In this document: in pieces, positions 1-15,228 of the stretch | Layout of the letters: each line of letters starts with the position of its first letter | Numbering within the stretch: position 1 is the stretch's first letter | NCBI RefSeq assembly: GCF_964340395.1 | Contig: NC_135560.1 | Location: 10,544,098 to 10,608,097 of the forward strand | Reading direction: 5' to 3' | DNA from: Glandiceps talaboti | Lineage: Eukaryota > Hemichordata > Enteropneusta > Spengelidae | DNA length: 64,000 bases | The notes under the pieces: generated by a model | The model's input: the letters and a program-made list of their open reading frames with translations, nothing else | What the model was told of the DNA's origin: nothing | Databases searched by the model: none | Program-made: the position numbers and the translations under genes

Positions 1-1704
1 CCTGTAGTTTTTATGTGCAAACAAATAACCCCCCCACCCCCACCCCCACCCCGAGAGAGCGTTGTAATTTACTGTACACGCTTTGATATTGGACAATAAT
101 TTTATGATCATCAATATGTAATGGAACGGTTGCTGCAGCATGCTTTTTGTGTGTGTAGTCTACACCCACCTGTCCTTACATGCAATCGTCAAGTTTTTTT
201 TGTGTCGTTTTATTCAAAGCTGCATGTAACTGGAGCAATTTTTTTCTCAATCTAATGCCAACAATATATTCACTGAAAATTGTTACAATGCCAATAATTA
301 GACATTTGTACATGTTAATTAGAGGGCGATTTTATCAAGTGAGATACTACATAACACAGTACACCTTCCCTTGGCTATCACCTGCTTCATAGACACAGAT
401 AAATGAAGACTTGGTGTAAATTATTAAAGCGAGAGCGCAAGGATTTTACAAATGTATTAGTAAAAAATTATATTTATTTGTTGAAGCGTGTGTGTACGTG
501 CACGTTTACCTATAACTTGAGAGTCATGTTGGCTGGCATATAATCACCCCCCCCCCCAGCCCCCCCCCCCAGCCCCCCAAGAAAAACTCCAAGACTTTAG
601 CTGTCAGGTTTGATAATCAGGAGAGGGCGTACTTTTGCTTCGAGTTCGTGAGACTGAACCACAATTCAACGGCCGCGTAAGGGCTACGATTCCATTCCAG
701 ATGGTCCTTGTACACCCCCCCCCCCCACACACACACACAAAAAAACGTTCGCAGCATGTACGAATAATACTCACAAAAGCACCGTCACTGGTCATCACAA
801 TGATACATTATATTGTTATACTATAGTATATTTGTGACATTTGCCTGAATTCAAGACGCTCGATCATTTCTGACAAGGGCAATGGCGGACATTGGTGTGC
901 AAAAAATGACTACAAATTTAAAGAACAAAAATATTGAATTTAGAATGCGAAAATGATGGCTTGACGGACTATTGGTTTACATGCTAGATCGTGGGTAGAT
1001 CAGTTTGGGTAGTTTCTGTTGACTTAACCTTGATATGAATATTATGATCAAAACCAATCTAACATGGTCATGATATACAATAGATAACATCTCATTACGG
1101 GGTAATAAAAGGACCACAGAACAATTTATATTTAGAACAATGGAAAAAAAACTATTGTTCATTGAATCAAAATAGAACAAAAAGATGCGAAAAATATCTT
1201 GGTGGCCTTTGTTTTTAGCAAGGTCATATTCAAGGTGTAGTGCATGACAAAGAAAGTATTGATTCAACTGATCTACTTGCGATTGTTGTAGCTAACGCAT
1301 TCATGCTGTACTGTCATAGTAGTCAATATCACTTGAGATGAGTTATAACCAGGGATCAGTGCAACTATACGTACTGTATGAAGACAAAAAGAACTGGAAA
1401 CCAGGTCTTGAAAGTGAAGGTTTAAGTTTGGCAATGATGTAGGAAGACAACTGGTTCCAATAAATAGACTCTTGATCAAAATAACCAACGCTTTGACTAT
1501 TCAAAATGAATTTGCTGGATGACTGTCAGAAAGGATTTTATTTGATATGTCATTATATTACATGCAGTACCGATAGTGACCGTAACACTAACAATAACCG
1601 ATGTGGAGTCGGTGGCAGTGGTAGGATGCAAAAGTAACAACATAATGCAAAGATAGACCTTGGATGTATCCTAATACATCCATGGTTAGACATTAAAATG
1701 AGTC

Positions 1705-1795
1705 AAAGTAAAATGTGACCCTCCCTTAATCCTGTTTTCTAAAATATGGCCCGCGCACGGGAACCGATTTGTAAAAATTGACCCCCCCCCCCCAT
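1705..1795 (+). repeat. Dispersed repeat, 'ATGTGACCCTCCC' family
   Basis: A block reading roughly AAAATGTGACCCTCCCTT followed by a TTTTCTA-AATATGGC stretch and CGATTTGTAAAA is repeated at 36260-36345 in the same order, and in shorter form at 35253-35315. The shared order of these sub-blocks indicates a dispersed repeat. Its class is unknown. Confidence 0.5.
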
Positions 1796-1924
1796 TTCCA
1801 CAGCCCTTCACTTTAATACTTTATCATTACTTATGGCTCCCTTACACTGAAGTATCCATTGTTCAACAATGAATATAGCATTTCTGCTTAATCCTATGAT
1901 CATTGGTCAACAGTAAAGATAACC

Positions 1925-2055
1925 TAGAAAGTACAAGATCATCAACGTGATGTTTCTCTGAAAACGCAAGTCATTGTAGGTGATATAAAATGATGAAAAG
2001 ACTCCCCAACCCATAGTTTATGAAAATATCTTTATTTCCTGGAGTAGCATTCATG
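1925..2055 (+). repeat. Diverged copy of TTAA element family B
   Basis: The stretch around 1990-2050 (AAAATGATGAAAAGACTC..., CCATAGTTTATGAAAATATC, TTTATTTCCTGGAGTAGCATTC) matches the body and right end of the complete element at 14577-14681. The upstream part (GATCATCAACGTGATGTTTCTCTG) also matches the longer copy at 59065-59190. It lacks clean terminal inverted repeats. Confidence 0.55.
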
Positions 2056-3733
2056 TCAGGTCAAACGTTATAGACTAGACAGTCGGGACACTTTGACACC
2101 TCTCATTCATATCTTCTGCACTACTATGCTCTACCACATGATGCTTTGGTCAGTCTCAGACTACTAAAAAGTCGTTAGTGGTCTGAGGGTTAGTCCACTT
2201 CTTGACGAGATTGTTTCAGTCGAAATTTGCACACGATATCCCTCGTCTCCTACTGCCCTCCACACTTCCATGCATTATAATTGTGTGCGTGCCAATGATC
2301 CAGGTTGTGGCGGGTGACATGACCGAAACATTGTTCATAACTTCCTTCCTCTGGCTGCTTGAAGTAAAAGTTCATCTCAAATAGGGCCTCCATCGGATGA
2401 AATGAGAAATGCCTTTGTTTAATCAACTTTGAATACATTTTCTATAGTTTTTGAGAACTGATATTGAGTCCTGTCTGGAGTTTTTTGAAAGCATCTGGTT
2501 CAGTTCGATGATATTAGTTACATTTGAAAAAAAAAATGTAACAAGAACAGTTATTTGGTTTCTAAAGCGCTTTTTCTTTTCTTTTCTCTTTTAAATATTC
2601 AGGGCTCTGTACAATGAGATAAAAGAGTTTTCAAAAAGCACACAAAACATAATTAAAAAAATAAGGCATTGGGTAAAATTTTCAACAATTTCTCAAAAGA
2701 ACTTGTACTTTAAAACAAAAAACCTCAAGGGGGGGATTTTAACAACGTTGCAGGTGACAAGAATGTTTAAAAAGATGTGTCTTCAACGCTCTGTTTCATT
2801 TAATCTCAATATTTCAGCTCTTCTGGAATGTAATTCCACAGTCTCGACCACACACCGCAAAAGCCCTAGTATTCGCCACATTAGTAAAGATCGCAGAACT
2901 ATGAGGTTGTGACTACCATTTGTCCTTAGGTTGGAACTAGAGCTGTGGACGCCCTCATCTCCGTGAAGTAGGCCGGAGCCTTGCCATCCAATGTAAAGTG
3001 ATATTGTGATAATGAACTTCATTTGTATACATATGCATGTATGATTTACTATAATGTTTATGATCATACCACTACGCCTAAAGCAATTTTAATTGACTGG
3101 TGTTTTTTTAAGGCAAGCTTATGGATTGTAAAGGTATAAATTACCAATTAAATCAGAATTGCCATTTTTTCAAAACTATTAAGTGTAGCCTTGCTTTTGT
3201 TCGCAATGATTTTTATCTCTATTTTTTCATTTTATTTTGTGAGTCTGGAAATTGATCTTTTCACTTTTTCATTTTCTGTCGAAGTTTGAAAACAAATTAA
3301 AACATCAACACGGAGTAGAGCTGTTTTGCCCGGAAATACAACCGGTCGAAATTTATTTCGAACTCGCACTAAGCTTATAATTATATAATAGATTAAATTA
3401 GAAGTTTATTACAACCGTATAGAAAATTGACAATTCTATTTGGGTACATAAGTATAATAATGATATTAAAGAACACTACATTGAAATAAGCTAATGTTAT
3501 AAGTATATAAGTAAAACAATTTCCTTGATTAAATAATTTTACACGAGTTTTAAATACATGTATACATACAGTGGAAAGAAAGCGATCACTTCCAGTGCGA
3601 CAACTAAGTTGAGAAAACACACAACCAACAAACACATCTAGCCAATATGGTTGCGCCCATGTAAGTTCTAAATTGACACTAAAAACGTGATTTTGGGGTA
3701 TAACATAGCATATCGATTTTAATAATTGCAACG

Positions 3734-4465
3734 ATGGTATGGAGCACTGTACTCTGCTGTCAAACCCTGAGAAAAACTGTCGGTTTTGTGGCAAATGGAA
3801 ACAAAATTGTAACTTGGTTACACACAGCATGCAGACGACGGCAGATCAGTTTGTTGACACCGGTAAGGTTCGCATCTTACAGCCACTACGTAAGTACGTT
3901 ATATGTTTACTCATTATAGACAATGTAATTTTCTACTATCTATGGTGTACTTACCCACGTGAAGTGGGTCGAGGTGTTTGTTTTACTCCGATGACAAATA
4001 ATTTTGGAGAATTTGCTTAAAGTATTATTGTACAGTCCACAGGGACACGTAAATCATGCCTGGAATCGTGGATTTACGGATACGAATAATGAATTTAACG
4101 CACTTTGTGTTCTCCCCCATAGGGGCGTGTAATATTTCTTAGATTGTTGTTTTCCTTGTCTACGGGCTAAATATAACATTTTTTTGACCTGAATATATTT
4201 CCCCTACCTTTTTGGAAAGAACACTAGTTATCTTAGTGTAGAGCGTACAGTATATTGATATATTCGTAGTAGCAGGATTCGTGTGATATTTTCCTTAGGA
4301 AAACAACAACAGTAATGGTATTTTATTTATCACCCTAAACAAGCTCGACTAACATAGTACAAGTATTTCATTCATACCAATGCAGGGAGTGCAATGTGAG
4401 TGAATGAATGAATGAATGTGCGTGAGTGTGCATGCATGTGTACGTGCATGCATACATGTGTGTGC

Positions 4466-4526
<61 letters not shown>

Positions 4527-7121
4527 TGTGTGTAGATGCTGTATACACATATTACGATATTTGCTTGTATGAGAATGGGCAATATAATGCAACAGCAAAT
4601 CAAGTAATAATCTACCCAAATGTCCACAATGTATGTAATTTAATTGTCATTTTAATTTTGCAGAATAAAAAATACATTTTGGAAAGCTGTTCAAGTAATA
4701 TCATCTCATCACAGAGATATTCACCAGCATTAAATACTATACTGAAGAGAAACTGTTCATCAGGAAAAAACTCTGAAAATAGGTAAGTTTGATGTAGAGT
4801 CGTACTGCTACCACAAAAGAATACTTTTATTAATGAACTCATACCTTTCTTCACTATTATTCATTCATAATGACCCTTATATTTTATATTCAATTTAGGT
4901 CTGAAGACAGGATTAATTTTGAAACAAAATTTTGAAATTTCAAAACTGAAAGTTGGTGGGTATATTTATAGGGATGTGTAGATGGAAATTTATTCAATAC
5001 AAAATGACATGATATTTGACATACAAACTACAACCAAAAAATGTTATTTTTGGTCAAATGTCTTCTTAGCCCTCCCCCTAACGGGGGGGGGGGGGGGGGG
5101 GGGGGCTACTACATTTAGCTGCATGTGTCCACCTATGCATCTGATGTGCATTGGCTGATTTCAACCAAACCTGGCACAAATATATACAGTTGTTCATTTA
5201 TGCACATTGCATATACCCTCTTGATAAAATGAAAATTGTTTTCCAAACCACTTTATTGTAACAGATGATCACGCAATGTCACAAAGCTCAATATTAAAAC
5301 ATACTTTAGGGTCAGCTCATCAAAAAGTCTATCTTTCTACCTTCAGTATTCTAGATGAAATTACCTATGAAAAGATAGCTGATGACACCATGGACATTCT
5401 TTCTGAATATTTTGAAAGTTTTGATGATCTTAGTGAGACTACCGATGAATATGATGTCTTATTTACAGTGAGTATTTTTTATCATGGTCTGATTTACTGG
5501 CTACAATCAAAGTGACCAAGCGATTGTCAAATTTTTTGTTACAGTCAATAAAATTGACAGTTTGATCAAGGAAAAGGCTGGACGGTAAGGTACGCCATGA
5601 CAGCGCCCTCACACATCTGTCAACCCCTTCCCTTGAGAGGAGGCCAGTGAGGGCAGAATGATACGACATATCTTACAGTCTAGGAAAAGGCTCAATTTGC
5701 TTATTTACCATATTTCATGTTAAAGTGTGCTTGTCTTTTGCATTCTCTATTGTTTGTATGTTGGACAACTGACTTCTTGCAAGCTTCTGTTAGACTAGAT
5801 TCAATCAGATTAATTGTGGACAACTGACTTCTTGCAAACTTCTGTTCAACCTGATTTTAATCAGATTTAACTGTGGAAATATATTTAACTTGAAAACAGA
5901 AATACCATAAAGGTCATTGAGATTAATATATTGATTTTAAGAATTTTACATTATATAACAAGTTAGTCAGTCAGTCAGTAGACACAATGGCATTTTGATG
6001 TGGTAAACTTATATAATATTTACAATATGCATGAGAAAGTGATGTGTTATATACATTTATAACACACCATGTCTATATAGCTTTCAGTGATTGGCTTAGA
6101 TCATACCATATGGTAATATGGACTATTGACCCATAGTGACCTAAAATTTGCATAATGGGGAACTATTCATGTTGCATTGAAGTCTTATCAGGGATTTGCT
6201 TTTGACTATAGAAAGAATGCATGTCTGAGAATGTGGTGTGATATATTTCTTCCCAGTCTGGTGTTCTGACAGTCAAAGTTGGAGGAAGTGTAGGTACATA
6301 TGTCATCAACAAACAAACTCCAAACAAACAGATATGGTTGTCCTCTCCGTCCAGGTAAGTTGTCCTGCCATACCAAAGTTATTCTAGACCTTGTTAAGGG
6401 ATGGTCGCACAATGTCACACAAGCTCAATAAACAATCTCTGTTCATTTAAGCCAAAACCCCTTCCCCCGCCTCCTAAATGAACGTCACAAGTGTGACATT
6501 GGCACATTTAAATATGATGTAAACCACGATGAAATTTGTAGCGGTCACACCAATGTAGAAACATTAAACAGTAAATGGTAAACACGTTAAAATATTAACA
6601 AAAACCCAGCACTGTATATCACATGAGAAGTAAATTTTAATCAACTTTAATATCAACATCTCTCAATAGTAAATACAGAACCTGTTATCGTTGAAGGTGT
6701 GAAAGGTTTCTAAATTTGTCTTGGTTAGAAGCGTAAAAATGAAGTTCATCAATCACATTGATAATTAGCACTTGCATATAGGTCATATGTGGAAACTATG
6801 ACATCCAACCATTTTTATGTGTTCTTGTTGCAAGGTGAGATCTTTATACATTTGGTCAACAATGTTATAGTGAATTGAATAAAGTGAGTGATTTTAATAA
6901 CTTCCTGGTAAAATGAATATAGGTCCAGCAATTCACCAAGGTTCTATTTCTCTTCCTTTGATTCCAGTGGTCCTAAAAGGTATGATTATGTCAATGGAAG
7001 ATGGATATACAAACATGATGGAGTTGCACTACATGACTTGCTTACACAGGAGTTTTCTGAAATTCTAAATCAAGAATTAGACTTTACTATTTTAGAAAGT
7101 AAACAAGTTGATGATACATAG
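3734..7121 (+). CDS. FXN: Frataxin, mitochondrial iron chaperone (5 exons)
   Basis: Frataxin binds iron in the mitochondrial matrix and stimulates the NFS1-ISCU machinery for iron-sulfur cluster assembly. My model joins 3734-3862, 4664-4782, 5287-5467, 6257-6354 and 6968-7121 in frame (226 aa; the human protein is 210). Exon 1 encodes a Met-start, Arg-rich, acid-poor stretch typical of a matrix-targeting peptide. Exon 3 has the acidic helix ([13 protein letters not shown]), exon 4 the hallmark [17 protein letters not shown], and exon 5 [18 protein letters not shown], the last helix and the TAG stop. All junctions are GT-AG. The core is unmistakable. Exons 1-2 are inferred from phase and peptide character, because that part evolves fast. 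An acceptor at 5264 would give an immediate stop when joined to exon 2, so I used the AG at 5285-5286. Translation could alternatively start at the ATG at 5276. Confidence 0.9.
4116..4205 (+). repeat. Dispersed repeat family D (copy 1)
   Basis: The sequence CATAGGGGCGTGTAATATTTC followed by ATAGATTGTTGTTTTCC-like and CTAAATATAACA blocks is matched in the same order at 33876-33962. The two copies are about 30 kb apart, one in FXN intron 1 and one just 5' of PPCDC. Confidence 0.6.
4399..4534 (+). repeat. GAAT/TG compound microsatellite
   Basis: A short GAAT run grades into variant TG/CATG units and then an almost pure (TG)n run from about 4470 to 4534. Open frames through it are low-complexity artefacts. 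Confidence 0.9.
5083..5105 (+). repeat. Poly-G tract, 23 bases
   Basis: An uninterrupted run of G lies in the second FXN intron, about 180 bases before exon 3. The exact length in an assembly is uncertain. Confidence 0.9.
5580..5690 (+). repeat. Short dispersed element family E (copy 1)
   Basis: This ~110 bp block contains GGTAAGGTACGCCATGACAG, CGCCCTCACACATC, AGGAGGCCAGTGAGGGC and ends with ATATCTTACAGTCTAGG. It matches 57972-58068 directly and 32062-32150 in reverse complement. GTAAGG at one end and CTTACAG at the other form short inverted termini, so it is MITE-like or fold-back. Confidence 0.65.
5761..5878 (+). repeat. Two-copy direct repeat, ~55 bp
   Basis: GGACAACTGACTTCTTGCAA is followed by a CTTCTGTT...TGATTTAATCAGATT-like body twice in tandem, in the FXN intron between exons 3 and 4. 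Confidence 0.75.
6398..6742 (+). mobile_element. Family A MITE, right-truncated copy
   Basis: Starting after a TTAA at 6394-6397, the sequence GGGATGGTCGCACAATGTCA and the following ~340 bp match the fuller element at 16305-16700. Shared internal blocks are AACCCAGCA, TCAATTTTAATCAACTT-like, AGTAAATACAGAACCTGTTATC and GGTTAGAAG. The right terminal inverted repeat is missing. It lies in the FXN intron between exons 4 and 5. Confidence 0.75.
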
Positions 7122-9599
<2,478 letters not shown>

Positions 9600-12500
9600 G
9601 CGTTGCTGTAATAGCAAGTGAATATTAGCAAGTCAAGATGCCACCAGCTGGTTCAGTTACTGCACCAGTTATTACACCACTAAAGATTCCTGAAGCAGGA
9701 AAACCTTTGAATCATGTAGACTCTAATACAAATATTGAAATTAAATCAGGTAGGATAAATTTGTGTCTTTCTCTCTGATTTCATATATAGTATTCATCAG
9801 TCTGATGTTACCACCTAATATATGTCTTCAGTCTTTATCATGAGTGTCATAAGGGTGTCATATCAACAGATAGATTCTTGCAAACCAGAGATGATATTTT
9901 TTTCTGTTATGTTGATGGTGTGTCTTGCTTGGTGTCATAAAAGAGTCTGTGGTTAGCGACGATGCATCTTGACAATGCCATAAAATAGACTGGTTTACAA
10001 CAAATAAGAGTCCAAAACTAACAAAATGTCTAAAAATAACAATTTCATAATTTTTTGCAAGCTGTGGAATTTGCAGGAATTTCTAAAATGTTTTAGAGTG
10101 TAGTTCAAGTGCCATCATAGTGATGACAGATGTATACATGTACATTAATTTATAGTGTATCACTACAAACAACAAATGTTTATTTTTTATTATAATGCCA
10201 AAGTCAAGCCAAGTTATTGTCTTTGAACACAAAATATGGATTATATACCCTGGTCGTTCGACATCACAACCACCTGTGTCTATGTCACTGGTTTTGCAGT
10301 GCTCCAAATATGGGTCAAAATGTTCCAAATCCATTATCTTCCCAATTTTCATAAATTATGCCCGAGGACGTAAAATACTTGTGACCGAAGGGTTTGTCAC
10401 TAGGAGTCGCTAGCCTTGTAGTAACAAGGACCCCTTTGGCTGCAAGTGTTTTCCTTGGCTGAATGAAGAAAAACATAGGGCAATAATTATAATTATGCTT
10501 ATTATGATTATTGTCAATGTTTGTAGCATGCCTGATTCCTAAGATCTTTCCATTTGCATGTTACTATTATATTCTAACTACATGTATTCATTGATGGCAC
10601 ATCATATTTTTAGTACGTGTTCACCAGTCTTGGTTACCCAGACTCTCGCCCTTGGGGCTCTACTACGAGACCACCCGGATGATAGTCTTGGTAACCTAGA
10701 CTATGTGTTCACCAGTTGTAGTTTGAAGCATCGGTGATTTGAGTACTTTTTGGTGCCTTTTTTTATTCTCAATAAATTTGTACCCACTACTCCACTGACT
10801 TTAACCCTGTTTTGCTCAACTTGTAGTTTTTTTTGTATACAAATAAATACTCTCCTGAGTCATATCTGGTAGAGAGAAAGGATTAAGAGTAATCTTGATT
10901 TCAGCCTTCTGATATTGAAATTCTGTAAATCTTTGTTTATTCATTTTCCCAGCCACTCCAGGGTCATCTATATTTTTCACAACAAATGGATCAAGACCGG
11001 AACCATTTGGTAAACCAGGGAAAGGTAGCACAGTGCGCTACAAGGGACCATTTCAACTGAATCATGGCAGACGAGTTGTGAAAGCTATAGCTGTATCAAG
11101 GTAACACAGAAATTATTTACAGTAGTCAATAAATTGATTTCTAAAGACTGAATTTACTCATGATAAAAGATATCTATATAATTATGTAGTATTACACATG
11201 AAAAGTCCTACAGTCAAAATTTCTTTGGAAGACTGACTCAGTGACTAAAGCATTTTTTACTCTGTAATTATAATTTTTTTTACTCAGAATCCATGAACAT
11301 TGATTCTCACATATCTATCATGACTGAATCTGATTTGATGAAATGTACATGTAATGTCAGAGTTTTTTGCTATGGTTGGGGAAACCCCGGTAACAGAGTG
11401 AGGGAATATGGTAAAACTGGTATACTTTCCTATACATTGTACCATAATTTGGGTATGGAACCCCGGTAAAATGACTGGGGATCTCGGGTAGATTTTACAT
11501 ACTTACTGCCCTTAACAAAAAAACTGAATGTTGAACATGTTATTTTGTGTTGCGGGCCTTTATGTTAGCATCATTGTATTTGGGGTCATGATGGCTGATT
11601 GGTTAGACTAGAGTGGCTGACTTGGAATGTGAGGTTGTAAAGTGAATACTTTAATCCTATGCACTTACAGAGGTTGAAAGTGATTGTATGTTCCCCAGTG
11701 AGTTGTAGAGGTATAACAGGCTGTTGTGTTACATTTGTATTATTGGTCCATGCCAGAAACAATACTTGTGCTGTGCTTTGATGCAGTCTGGTAAAGTGCT
11801 ACGGTATCTGAGAATATGCATAAAGGAATTAATGAATGCAGCGACCATTATCATTTTGTTTCATTGTCGCCTTTATTAAAATATGGTTTGAGTTCTAAGT
11901 TAGGGGAAAAAAGAGAAAAACATGTTGTCAAATTGTATATACACATACCTCAAATTAACATAGAATAATATTTTGTTTAGATGAAAACATAGAATTATAT
12001 TCGTAAATAATGACTATAGATAAGTACATACATGCATTTAAATTTCACTCTTTGTTCCTGTTTTTTCAGAGATGGTCAAAATGAAAGCAAGGTAGTCACC
12101 AAAACCTTTGCCGTAGAGTATGCCGACGCTGAGGACGATAACATTGAAGATGACGACCAAAGTTTTCAAATGGACACAAGGACAAGAGTAAGTAATTCTG
12201 AAATACTGAAATAGAATGTTACTGTCAAGGTGCATCATAAAAATAATGAACCTTCAATTTCTTGGTCAACACTATAACTTTTGCTCCACACACTTCACAT
12301 GCATTACTATAGGTGTGTGTGAGAATAAGTCAAACTTCTTGTTCTATTTTGACCCTCTAGCGTAAGGTAAAATGCTATTGCAGATACTGAGAATTAGTGT
12401 GTAAATTTCAGCCATATTGGTTTTGTTATTTTCTGTATGGACTAACCTGAAAACATTGGGGTTTTTCACACCTTCCTTTTACAAAGTTGTTCTGTACAGT

Positions 12501-15193
12501 AGCATTTCATGACTGCTATCTCAACATTGGTATTTTTAAAGTAGGTTTTGAAGTGTTCACACACACGAGAAACCACTTAGGATAAAATTGACACCAAGAA
12601 ATACTACTACCTGTATTGACTGGTATTCATCTAACCACCCATGCTCTGCAGCTGTTCTTGTTGCTACAATTCTATGTTGTATCTAACATAATTCATCAAC
12701 TACAGTGGTTGCTAAGAGATCATTATTAACCCTGCTGTACAAAGGTCATAGATAGATACCGTGAACTGACTACTAAATTAAACTACAGAGATCGCTTCAT
12801 GACACTACCCAACTACCTAATATATCATTACTTCTGAGGTTAAAGGTCAATTGTCGCTTTGATGGTTTGATAGCTTCATATTTTGTTAACATGGTGTATA
12901 TGGTATGCAGTATACATAGTAACCTCCACGTGATGTAAATGTAATAATATTCTACAATATTTGACTTCTTTAATTAATGCCACACCCTCACTTTCAATGT
13001 GTTCATGCTACCTTGAAATTCATGACAACCTTAGTACCAATAGCTGTTATGTGTTAGCATGGGGGAATCAGCACAGTCAGTCAATAATTCTATCCCAATG
13101 TTAAAGTGACCATATGGATGAGAATTTTTTTTTGCAATTTTAATTTATAAAACAACTCTTTTGTGTTTCTGTACCTGAAAAGAGAATGTAAAAAACCCTT
13201 GACAAAGTCTGTGTTTCTAGCTTGATGAATTATGAAAGGTGAAAAGATAGTGTAAAATGTTTGTTATTGTACATATAATAACAAAAAATTACATATATTT
13301 TGATATTTTGTCATGTTATTGAACTTGAATCACAGACCTATTTGATGCTAGCTGTTTCATGTTGTTTTTCCAAGTAGGAAAACATGGTAGAAATTTTTTT
13401 AAATTATAACTTATAAATAAATATCAATTTCTCATCCATACAGTGACTGGGGGTCACTGAGTTATCAAGGAGCGTGTGCTGTATTTCAATCATTTATTTT
13501 TATTTTCAATTAAAAAGTTAATATTGGATATAACAACCTTGCTATTTTTTTAACTATGGTTCCTCATTTGAAGTTTAAAATCGGCAGTAAGCCCTCTATG
13601 TAGCTAGCTGGTCAAGATGATTAACACTGCCGGTGTCACTGCGAGGGTTTTCTTATGAGTCAGCACATACATGTAGTGAGGGGTGGGGAAATTTTGATGG
13701 GTCTCAAATGAATCGTGCATCAGTGATGCTTCAAATTGGTTTGGAGTTGTCTGCTTCCACATAGGACAGTAATGAATCACATAGGACAGTAAATCACATA
13801 CATGGGACACTAAATCACATACATACATTTGTAGGACACTAAATCACATACATACATGTAGGACACTAAATCACATACATAGGACACTACATCACATACA
13901 TACATGTAGGACATTAAATCACATACATGTAGGACACTACATCACATACATATAGGACAGTAAATCACATACATAGGACACTACATCACATACATAGGAC
14001 ACTACATCACATACATACATAGGACACTAAATCACATACGTAGGACACTACATCACATACATAGGACACTACATCACATACATGTAGGACACTAAATCAC
14101 ATACATAGGACACTACATCACATACATAGGACACTAAATCACATAGAACAGTTATAGATGCTTTGGACTCATGGACTTACAGTGAAGATGCACAACAAGT
14201 ATGGAACAATAGCAGGACGTGTTTGCATTTACATGGACACTCACTATCTGTGGTACAAGTTAAGAGATTCTTTTGTGTATGTTTGCATCTAGACAGGGTA
14301 TATAATTTAATCTTACTGTCATTTAGAGTCATCTTTTCAAATTTGTGACTGTTTATTGTCATGGTTCCCAAACAAAATTCTAATGATCTCTATTTGTGTG
14401 TATGTGTATAGTTTCAGGGTACAACAAGTGCAAGAGATGTAATGTTAATGTCACAAAGTATGAACACTGGTTATAGTAATGGTACTTACCAAGATCCATA
14501 CTCTAATCCTGTTATGTCAAGAAGTCAGGTATTAAAATTATCCTTCATTCATCTTTTCCAAAGATATTGTTATTAAAGGGGAACACCACTCCAGGAAGTA
14601 GAGACATGTAAAATCATGAAATGACTCTCCAGAATCCATAGTGTATGAAAATGTCTTTATTTTTTGGAGTGGCATTCCCCTTTAACAAGGGTTTCCAACT
14701 TAGTAGTGTGTCTATGAGCATTTTGCATAGTGCCATTACAGATTGGAAGAACGGTTTTACTTTGTCTTTTTAAGTTGATGTCAGTTTCTGCATCCACTAT
14801 TTCTCATGAGACTTCACAGTTTTTTAAATTTTATTATTTTTTTCTCAAATACGTAAAAAAAAGTTTAGGGTCGGCAGTGAAAAGCTAGGTGGGGTCGGGT
14901 AACTGGAACCAAACAATTATTTTTTTAGGCCTAACATAGCTCTTTCTTCCAATTTCTTTGCCTCGCCCACATTTAGACATCACTTGGCTTTGGAAACAGT
15001 GGACCAATGGCAACTCTTAATGGTCCTGTAGAACACATAATGAGAGACAGATACAGAGGTCAAACCAACCCAGAGTACTTTTTCCAGTAAGTTATTTGAT
15101 TTTACTTTATCATCAAAATGGTTTTACACAAGTCTTTTTAGCACAAGTGAACTGAGGTTCAGTAGTGCTGATGGTGTGTGTATATATATGTGT

Positions 15194-15228
<35 letters not shown>

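Larger units (their letters stand above)
1..3733. other. Intergenic region upstream of FXN
   Basis: I see no convincing gene here. Short open stretches lack splice context and recognisable domains. The region holds C-rich runs (about 541-580 and 714-726), a diverged copy of a dispersed element at about 1925-2055 (see the TTAA element at 14577), a dispersed 'ATGTGACCCTCCC' repeat near 1705-1795, and a short imperfect hairpin near 2153-2188. A stretch at 2740-2990 resembles the style of decayed transposon sequence but I cannot assign it. Confidence 0.5.
3863..4663 (+). other. FXN intron 1
   Basis: The inferred intron holds a dispersed repeat at 4116-4205 that also lies immediately upstream of PPCDC (33876-33962), then a (GAAT)n/(TG)n tract at about 4399-4534. 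Donor is G|GTAAGG and acceptor TTTTGCAG. Confidence 0.5.

Noticed and set aside
3393-3830. 145-codon minus-strand open frame overlapping FXN exon 1
   Set aside because: Hydrophobic, no family resemblance, and antisense to the better-supported FXN presequence exon.
5276-5515. Frataxin exon 3 read as a stand-alone small gene
   Set aside because: Its C-terminal codons run into intron after the GTGAGT donor at 5468. The frataxin fold continues in the exon at 6257.
11580-11660. Possible tRNA gene
   Set aside because: There is an A-box-like head, but the cloverleaf stems and a good B box are missing. It fits a tRNA-derived SINE better.
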